The notes under the pieces: model-generated
The model's database searches: none
What the model was told of the DNA's origin: nothing
What the model saw: only the letters and a program-made list of their open reading frames with translations
In this document: positions 48,306 through 53,706 of the stretch, in pieces
Numbering within the stretch: the first letter of the stretch is position 1
Layout of the letters: each line of letters opens with the position of its first letter
Position numbers and translations under genes: made by a program
Origin: Bacteroidota bacterium
GTDB taxonomy: Bacteria > Bacteroidota > Bacteroidia > Bacteroidales > Paludibacteraceae
Reading direction: 5' to 3'
NCBI GenBank assembly: GCA_030706455.1
Contig: JAUZOL010000006.1
Span: forward strand, 1 to 53,706
DNA length: 53,706 nt

Positions 48306-48326
48306 CTACTTAAAAAGCTACTGAAA
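48306..48326. promoter_or_regulatory. Candidate integrase arm-type sites, right arm
   Basis: CTACTTAAA at 48306 and CTACTGAAA at 48318, starts 12 bp apart, match the motifs and spacing of the left arm (7413 and 7425; CTACTGAAA also at 7393). Confidence 0.45.
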
Positions 48327-48384
48327 ATATAAATAATCTTACAAATAACTATATATCAGTTTATTACAACTTATATCTTCAATC

Positions 48385-48427
48385 TGTTAATCAGGGGGTC
48401 GTAGGTTCAAGTCCTACCTGAAGAGCC
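48385..48427 (+). repeat. attR core (43 bp, remnant of tRNA-Asn 3' part)
   Basis: Exact copy of 7222-7264. It contains only the anticodon loop, T-arm and 3' acceptor strand, so it is not a gene. Confidence 0.95.
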
Positions 48428-48436
48428 CAAAAATTA

Positions 48437-48464
48437 AGCCACTCCAAAAGAGTGGCTTTTTTAT
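48437..48464 (+). terminator. Original terminator of tRNA-Asn, displaced by integration
   Basis: AAGCCACTC (48437-48445), CAAAA loop, GAGTGGCTT (48451-48459), then a T-run. It lies 10 bp after the attR core, where the tRNA terminator would be in an uninfected strain. Confidence 0.88.
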
Positions 48465-48574
48465 TTTATACACTGAGATAAATTGAGGATCATTTAGAAT
48501 CATCAACACGAACAACCCCCAAAACTTTAATTTAAGCTCCTCAACACACCTACTCCTTACTCATACACCAGCAT

Positions 48575-48606
48575 AAAAAAAAGGGACATTCCGTAAAGAA
48601 TACCCC
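48575..48606 (-). terminator. Terminator of the RRM gene
   Basis: On the - strand GGGGTATTC and GGAATGTCCC pair (nine pairs, two of them G-T) around a TTTAC loop, followed by eight T. Confidence 0.8.
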
Positions 48607-48629
48607 TTCCTATATCTAATCAGATAAGA

Positions 48630-48956
48630 TTACCATCTGTTGTTGCTGCGACGGTCGTTATAACCACCACGGCTACCACCACCGTTATTGCTATATTCGC
48701 GACGAGGACGTTCTTCGCGAGGTTTTGCAATATTAACGTTGATAGTCATACCGTTAACTTCTGATTGATTCAAAGCTTCGATAGCTTTGTTAGCTTCTGC
48801 TTCATCAGGCATTTCAACAAAGCCAAAACCTCTTGATTTACCAGTGAATTTGTCTGTGATAACTTTAGCTGAATCTACTTGTCCGTAAGCTTCAAAGACT
48901 TCCTTTAACCCGTTGTCGTCAACACCATAGCTGAGGTGCGAAATGTAAATGTTCAT
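48630..48956 (-). CDS. RRM-type RNA-binding protein with glycine-rich tail
   Basis: 108 residues: RNP-2 'IYISHLSYGV' (3-12), RNP-1 'SRGFGFVEM' (about 42-50), one RRM fold to residue ~80, then an Arg/Gly/Asn-rich tail ('NNGGGSRGGYNDRRSNNRW'). Such proteins are common in Bacteroidota and cyanobacteria and may act as RNA chaperones, for example in cold adaptation. The leader from the -7 element to ATG is about 85 nt, long and AT-rich. Confidence 0.93.
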   Translation of the reverse strand: MNIYISHLSYGVDDNGLKEVFEAYGQVDSAKVITDKFTGKSRGFGFVEMPDEAEANKAIEALNQSEVNGMTINVNIAKPREERPRREYSNNGGGSRGGYNDRRSNNRW

Positions 48957-49047
48957 TTGTAAAAATAATTAAAAAATATGAATACATAATTATGCCATTG
49001 AAAACAACCTGGTAAAAAAACAAAATCGCTATCAATCATAATCAACG

Positions 49048-49055
49048 CAAAGATA
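49048..49055 (-). promoter_or_regulatory. -7 element (TATCTTTG) of the RRM gene
   Basis: CAAAGATA on the + strand reads TATCTTTG on the - strand, with a TTG about 18 bp upstream. The rest of the divergent gap 48957-49572 is very AT-rich; I see no gene in it and no clear -7 element for the debranching enzyme gene. Confidence 0.55.
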
Positions 49056-49572
49056 GTGTTTTTTTATTAACTCCAATATCTCAACTGCTTTTTTCGGTAA
49101 ATTACACACAAATTATACGTTAAATATTGTTAATTATACCCAATCTATTTATATTTATATTCAAAAACAACAACCAAAAATATACATATCACAAACAGCA
49201 ACAATCGGTTATACTATATTCCAGAATAACAGTTTAAAAATTACTATTCGCAAAACAAGCACAGAAAACCCCTCATTTAACATTACCATAAACATATCAG
49301 ACATCCCGAATGAGTCTGTAATAAGAAATCTTAAATCAGTGAATCAGGCATCATCTTCATAACGAGGAGTACCTCATCCTAATCTTTCTGCAAGCCCCAA
49401 TATAGGGAATTGTTTTGAGATTTCCGTCCGAATTTTTATGCTTAACAACAAGCAAAAAACATTGTTATTATTAGAAATAAATGATAACTTGCAACGGTTT
49501 TCATTAGAAAATCATTTTTATTTCGAAAAAAAACAGACTTAATAGGTTTCAAAACTCAAAAAAGCCATCACC

Positions 49573-51531
49573 ATGAGTTATCTGAAATTCGACAAAACCT
49601 TACTGACGAATCTACAAAAGTCGTTGCGTAAAGAAATTTTGCGCACAAACAAGTCAGGAGCCTACAGTGCAAACACAATAACAGACTGCAACACAAGAAA
49701 ATATCACGGACTATTGGTTGTGCCCATCCCTGACCTGGACGACTACAACCATGTTTTGCTTTCATCGCTTGACGAGACTATCATTCAGCATGGTGCCGAA
49801 TTTAATCTTGGGTTGCACAAATACGAAGAAAACCATTTCAGCCCGAATGGTCACAAATATATTCGTGAATTTCACTTTGATGCCTCTGCAAGAACTATTT
49901 ACAGAGTAGGCGGCGTTGTTCTAGAGAAGGATAGAATCTTTATCTCTCATGAAAATCGCTATTTGATAAAATACACGCTACTGGACGCTCACTCACGAAC
50001 AACCCTTCGACTGCGCCCATTTCTGGCATTCCGAAACGTGAATGACCTATGCGTTGCTAATGGCAAGGCAAATACTTCGTACACAGCGACTGAAAACGGC
50101 ATTGGAATGTGTCTGTACGATGGCTACCCGACCCTTTTCATGCAAACGTCGAAACAGAACGAATTTATTCATCATCCGGACTGGTATCGCGGCATAGAAT
50201 ACCCGAAAGAACAGGAGCGCGGATACAATTACAAAGAAGACTTACTTATTCCCGGTTATTTTGAGCTCTCGATAGAGAAAGGCGAAAGCATTATTTTTTC
50301 AGCAGGAACATCTCCGATTGAAACCCAAAATCTTGCTGTCCTTTTTGAATCCGAAATAGAAAAAAGAACTGTCAGAAACAGTTTCTTCAACAGTTTGAAA
50401 AACGCGGCACAGCAATTTTATTTCAAACGAAACGGCGATTACTACCTTTTAGCCGGATATCCATGGTTCAAAAGTCGTGCACGCGATGAGTTCATTGCTC
50501 TAACGGGATGTACTCTTGCAATAGAAGACACATCTACCTTTGAAAAGATAATGGCAACAGCCCTCATTGCCGTCAACAATTTTATTTCTGAAAAGCCAGT
50601 TGAAAAAACGATTTACGAGCTGGATGCTCCGGATGTTTTGTTATGGTTTATCCGAACCGTGCAACAATATGCAAAGGCGGTCTCTATAGAAAAGGCGAAC
50701 CAACTGTACGGAGAAACTGTCCTGAAGGTTATTTCCTTTATCCGAAAACAAAATCACCCGAATTTATTTTTACACGACAACGGGCTCTTGTATACCAATG
50801 GAACGCAAACTGCCATATCATGGATGAATGCTATAGAAAACGGACGCCCGATAACTCCCCGCACCGGCTATGTTGTAGAAATCAATGCACTTTGGTATAA
50901 CGCCTTAAGATTCGGCGCAGAAATCTCTACCGTTCAAAAGGATGAATATGCCGCCGACTTATTGGATTATCAGTCTGAATTAACACGTCAGTCGTTCGTT
51001 CACATGTTTTGGAACGGAACCTATCTGCACGATTATGTTGATGGAGAGTACAAAGACTGGGAAGTACGCCCGAACATGATATTTGCCGTGTCACTACCCT
51101 ATTCTCCATTGGAAAAAATACAGCAAAAATCAATTGTGGATATCACTACACGTGAATTGCTTACACCGAAAGGACTGCGCACACTAAGTCCTAAGAGTCC
51201 GTTTTACCGGCCCACTTACGTCGGCAGTATGCTCGAGCGAAACCGCAACTATCATAACGGTCCGGTATGGCCATGGCTTACCGGCTCGTTTGCTGAGGCT
51301 TATCTCAAAATTTACAAGCGCAGCGGAATTTCTTTCATCGAACGCATGTTAATTGGGTTCGAAAGTGAAATGAGCGAGCTTTGCCTTGGCACACTATCCG
51401 AATTACACGACGGGAATCCGCCTTTTGCAGGACACGGAGCGATGTCATTTGCTACAAGCGTTGCTGAAATTCTACGTACGCTCAAACTACTGGAGTCAAT
51501 TGAACAATCCGGAGAACAAACAAAATCTTAA
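49573..51531 (+). CDS. Glycogen debranching enzyme (amylo-alpha-1,6-glucosidase, GH133-like)
   Basis: 652 residues. The N-terminal domain begins 'RKEILRTNKSGAYSANTITD' and 'CNTRKYHGLLV' (bacterial/archaeal GDE N-domain); the C-terminal (alpha/alpha)6 barrel has 'WMNAIENGRPITPRTGYVVE' and 'NYHNGPVWPWLTGSFAEAYL', both conserved in amylo-1,6-glucosidases. It removes alpha-1,6 branch glucose from glycogen. The GT4 gene follows after 29 bp, an arrangement common in Bacteroidota. Confidence 0.93.
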   Translation: MSYLKFDKTLLTNLQKSLRKEILRTNKSGAYSANTITDCNTRKYHGLLVVPIPDLDDYNHVLLSSLDETIIQHGAEFNLGLHKYEENHFSPNGHKYIREFHFDASARTIYRVGGVVLEKDRIFISHENRYLIKYTLLDAHSRTTLRLRPFLAFRNVNDLCVANGKANTSYTATENGIGMCLYDGYPTLFMQTSKQNEFIHHPDWYRGIEYPKEQERGYNYKEDLLIPGYFELSIEKGESIIFSAGTSPIETQNLAVLFESEIEKRTVRNSFFNSLKNAAQQFYFKRNGDYYLLAGYPWFKSRARDEFIALTGCTLAIEDTSTFEKIMATALIAVNNFISEKPVEKTIYELDAPDVLLWFIRTVQQYAKAVSIEKANQLYGETVLKVISFIRKQNHPNLFLHDNGLLYTNGTQTAISWMNAIENGRPITPRTGYVVEINALWYNALRFGAEISTVQKDEYAADLLDYQSELTRQSFVHMFWNGTYLHDYVDGEYKDWEVRPNMIFAVSLPYSPLEKIQQKSIVDITTRELLTPKGLRTLSPKSPFYRPTYVGSMLERNRNYHNGPVWPWLTGSFAEAYLKIYKRSGISFIERMLIGFESEMSELCLGTLSELHDGNPPFAGHGAMSFATSVAEILRTLKLLESIEQSGEQTKS

Positions 51532-51560
51532 GTCTAATTTTCTTCCAATCAGAATATAAC

Positions 51561-52820
51561 ATGAAAGCATTAATGTTTGGATGGGAGTTTCCTCCGCATA
51601 TCCTGGGCGGTTTGGGAACTGCAAGCTACGGACTCACCCGTGGAATGGCTCTCCAGTCAGATATGGAGATCACCTTTGTTATTCCACGCCCGCACGGAGA
51701 TGAAGATCAGAGTTTTCTCAAAATCATAGGAGCCTGCAATGTACCGGTCGTTTGGCGGGATGTTGAATGGAATTTTGTGAATGAGCGCATTGGAAACTCA
51801 ATGCATCCGGATGAATATTACCACCTGCGTAACCGCATCCGATACGACTACAGCCGTATCGGCACCAACGAACTGGGTTGTATCGGGTTCTCCGGGCGCT
51901 ATCCGGATAACCTGTTGGAAGAGATCTCCAATTACGAAGCGGCTGCAAGTGTTATTGCCCATGCTTATCCATTCGATATTATCCACTCACACGATTGGCT
52001 CACTTATCCGGCCGGGATTTTCGCCAAACAAATCACAGGCAAACCACTGGTAATACATGTGCATGCCACTGATTTTGACCGCAGTCGAGGTAATGTAAAT
52101 CCGACAGTCTACGGCATCGAAAAACGAGGCATGGACACTGCGGATCACATTATTACCGTGAGTAACCTAACCCGCCAGATCGTCATCGAGAAGTACCATA
52201 TCGACCCACGCAAGGTGACCACAGTGCATAACGCCGTTGAGCCGCTTGGCAACGCCGATTCATTCATAAAACAACCGCGAAAAGACAAGGTTGTAACATT
52301 TCTCGGGCGTATCACCATGCAAAAAGGACCCGAATATTTTGTGGAAGCGGCCGCCCGCGTTTTGCAAAAGACACGCCACGTACGCTTTGTAATGGCCGGA
52401 AGCGGCGACATGATGAACCAGATGATTCATTTGGTGGCGCAGAGAGGAATTGCCGACCGGTTTCACTTTACGGGATTTCTGAAAGGACCTGAAGTTCACA
52501 ATATGCTGGCACAGAGCGATGTTTACATTATGCCTTCGGTATCGGAACCGTTCGGCATTTCGCCACTCGAAGCCATGCAGGTAGGAACGCCGACGATTAT
52601 TTCCAAGCAATCGGGATGTGCCGAAATTCTGACACATGCCATCAAAACAGATTATTGGGATATTGACGCCATGGCAGATGCTATCTATTCCATCGTAAAA
52701 TATCCGGCGATGTACAAAAGCCTGCGCGAAGAAGGTCGTGCCGAAGTAAACCGGATTACATGGGAAGATGCCGGAAAAAAAGTTAGAGCCATCTATGATC
52801 AGGTATTAGGATTGAAGTGA
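51561..52820 (+). CDS. GT4-family glycosyltransferase, glycogen synthase-like
   Basis: 419 residues. N-terminal 'LMFGWEFPPHILGGLGTASY' has the Gly-rich acceptor/nucleotide loop; 'FLGRITMQKGPEYFVEAAAR' starts the second Rossmann domain, and 'SVSEPFGISPLEAMQVGTPT' carries the E-x7-E motif of GT4 (Glu in SEPFG and LEAM). Retaining transferase using a nucleotide sugar. Its place after the debranching enzyme suggests glycogen or alpha-glucan synthesis, but GT4 donors vary. Confidence 0.92.
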   Translation: MKALMFGWEFPPHILGGLGTASYGLTRGMALQSDMEITFVIPRPHGDEDQSFLKIIGACNVPVVWRDVEWNFVNERIGNSMHPDEYYHLRNRIRYDYSRIGTNELGCIGFSGRYPDNLLEEISNYEAAASVIAHAYPFDIIHSHDWLTYPAGIFAKQITGKPLVIHVHATDFDRSRGNVNPTVYGIEKRGMDTADHIITVSNLTRQIVIEKYHIDPRKVTTVHNAVEPLGNADSFIKQPRKDKVVTFLGRITMQKGPEYFVEAAARVLQKTRHVRFVMAGSGDMMNQMIHLVAQRGIADRFHFTGFLKGPEVHNMLAQSDVYIMPSVSEPFGISPLEAMQVGTPTIISKQSGCAEILTHAIKTDYWDIDAMADAIYSIVKYPAMYKSLREEGRAEVNRITWEDAGKKVRAIYDQVLGLK

Positions 52821-52866
52821 AATAGTCTATTTGCGATAAAGAAGAATTGACACTAACTAAAAACTC

Positions 52867-53406
52867 ATGAAGAAAACGCTAAAAATATTGGGTATAATTG
52901 TGTTCTTTCTCCTTATTTTAGTAGCTAGTGTTTATTCATATCTAACTAATTTTGGACGTAAAATTTTATTATCTTCTGAGCCAAGAAAACCACATTTTGA
53001 AATTCCCATAACCTACAACATGGGATGGTGGTCTAACCAAAAAGCACTCACTGTAGACAGTCTGCGAATTGAAATTATTGAAAGCAAATTGAATTTATTC
53101 AGTAGCAAATCACTGATCGCATATGTTGTACGTGGACATTTAAACTATCGTGGATATTGGCAACCATTCATCAAAGAAATTCATATTTCTGAACGTATCA
53201 ACTCCGATACCACATTAAATTGTGATAGAATAATAGAAATAACACCTGTAATTGAAAATATAGAAAAGAGTAAAGCAAACCAAGGTTCATATCCATTTGA
53301 ATTTAGAAACGAACACACCATTACTTCAAATCATTGGGGTATAAATCATATTCGGTTTATATGCGGACAAAAAAAACAAACTATAGAGCTTCAACAATTT
53401 AAATGA
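52867..53406 (+). CDS. Unknown membrane-anchored protein
   Basis: 179 residues: N-terminal helix 'ILGIIVFFLLILVASVYSYL' (signal anchor), then a soluble domain ('KPHFEIPITYNMGWWSNQKA', 'LIAYVVRGHLNYRGYWQPFI'). No family recognised. It is 46 bp after the glycosyltransferase; co-transcription is possible. Confidence 0.7.
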   Translation: MKKTLKILGIIVFFLLILVASVYSYLTNFGRKILLSSEPRKPHFEIPITYNMGWWSNQKALTVDSLRIEIIESKLNLFSSKSLIAYVVRGHLNYRGYWQPFIKEIHISERINSDTTLNCDRIIEITPVIENIEKSKANQGSYPFEFRNEHTITSNHWGINHIRFICGQKKQTIELQQFK

Positions 53407-53437
53407 GAGAACCTTTCCCTTAAATAGGTTCATTTTT

Positions 53438-53706
53438 TCAAAGTTCTTTCACCATCCAGAGCGTACAAGCCGTATGACCGGAATTACCCAACGGGTGAGG
53501 AATCGTGTGAAAGCCGGCTTTCTCATACATTCCGACAGCTTTGGCCAGTTCGGGAAAACTTTCGAGATAGAGTTGCGTATATCCCAACTCCACGGCCGAT
53601 TCAAAACATTTCTGCATCAATAATTTCCCCAGTCCTGTACCACGCTGGCTTGCCGAAACATAGAATTTCACCAGTTCGGCACACCCTTCGGGCAAACCTT
53701 CGGTAG
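53438..53706 (-). CDS. GNAT-family N-acetyltransferase, C-terminal part (5' end outside window)
   Basis: The frame runs off the right edge of the window. 'ELVKFYVSASQRGTGLGKLL' contains the Q/RxxGxG/A acetyl-CoA pyrophosphate-binding loop; 'QLYLESFPELAKAVGMYEKA' and 'GFHTIP' follow the GNAT fold. It transfers an acetyl group from acetyl-CoA to an unknown amine. Confidence 0.9.
   Translation of the reverse strand, partial: TEGLPEGCAELVKFYVSASQRGTGLGKLLMQKCFESAVELGYTQLYLESFPELAKAVGMYEKAGFHTIPHPLGNSGHTACTLWMVKEL

Larger units (their letters stand above)
7222..48427. mobile_element. Integrated temperate phage (contractile tail) in tRNA-Asn
   Basis: A 43-bp direct repeat made of the 3' part of tRNA-Asn bounds the element (7222-7264 and 48385-48427), giving about 41.16 kb from core to core. 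Inside are a tyrosine integrase next to the left core, repressor-like genes at the right end, replication, methylation, packaging, capsid, contractile tail and lysis genes in one continuous leftward order. No structural module obviously needed for a myovirus-type particle is missing and no late gene is visibly broken, so it may be inducible. The tail genes follow the P2 plan, the capsid resembles Mu gpT, and terminase and portal resemble lambda gpA and gpB. Confidence 0.95.

Noticed and set aside
48385-48427. Second tRNA-Asn gene
   Set aside because: Only the 3' part is present; it is the att core left by integration.

Overview
This 53.7 kb window comes from a Bacteroidota (Bacteroidales-like) chromosome that carries one complete-looking prophage. 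The host assignment rests on TAnnTTTG-type -7 promoter elements, A-rich leaders instead of strong Shine-Dalgarno sites, and host genes typical of the phylum: a GH97 glucosidase, a GIN-domain (DUF2807) protein, an NlpC/P60 protein with many LysM domains, an RRM RNA-binding protein and a glycogen debranching enzyme/GT4 pair. Nothing here fixes the genus.

Left flank, 1-7263: the 3' end of a GH97 gene, a GIN-domain gene on the other strand, a short AraC-type regulator, an exported nitroreductase, a 1035-residue NlpC/P60 protein with 11 LysM domains, truA, and tRNA-Asn(GTT).

Prophage, about 7222-48427: a 43-bp direct repeat (7222-7264 and 48385-48427) consists of the 3' part of tRNA-Asn, so about 41.2 kb are integrated in the tRNA and the tRNA is rebuilt at the left junction. 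A tyrosine integrase lies inside the left end, reading rightward. The lysogeny genes lie at the right end, also rightward: an XRE-like repressor candidate, a membrane DUF4352 protein and a second small HTH protein. Everything from 46772 down to 8741 reads leftward. In transcription order it holds small early regulators; a 630-nt noncoding structured stretch with two abnormal tRNA-like genes; nucleases, YopX proteins, a MazG-like protein and DnaA-C-like proteins; a beta-class DNA methyltransferase; an iteron-containing replication gene; a 5-methylcytosine methyltransferase with a long ORF overlapping it in another frame; a gpZ-like tail protein; terminase small subunit, radical SAM enzyme and terminase large subunit; gpW-like protein, portal, protease/capsid fusion and neck proteins; a contractile tail (sheath, tube, frameshifted chaperone, tape measure, gpU, gpX, gpD, gpV, gp25, gpJ, gpI); tail-tip and fibre proteins; and a lysis cassette. 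It is a temperate contractile-tailed phage with lambda-like packaging and portal genes, a Mu gpT-like capsid and a P2-like tail.

Right flank, 48428-53706: the displaced terminator of tRNA-Asn, an RRM protein, a glycogen debranching enzyme followed at once by a GT4 glycosyltransferase, a small membrane-anchored unknown and a partial GNAT acetyltransferase.

The most notable observations are: a 292-codon reading frame inside the dcm gene that looks protein-like in its own right; a textbook A AAA AAC slippery site joining the tail chaperone to a 60-codon -1 frame; two tRNA-like genes with about 36 nt of extra sequence in the middle; iterons with an 11-bp period inside the replication gene, preceded by a 35-bp palindrome; TGTCCGAAT repeats just before the small terminase gene; and paired CTACT-type arm sites 12 bp apart at both phage ends. 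All family calls are from memory and pattern recognition; no search was run.
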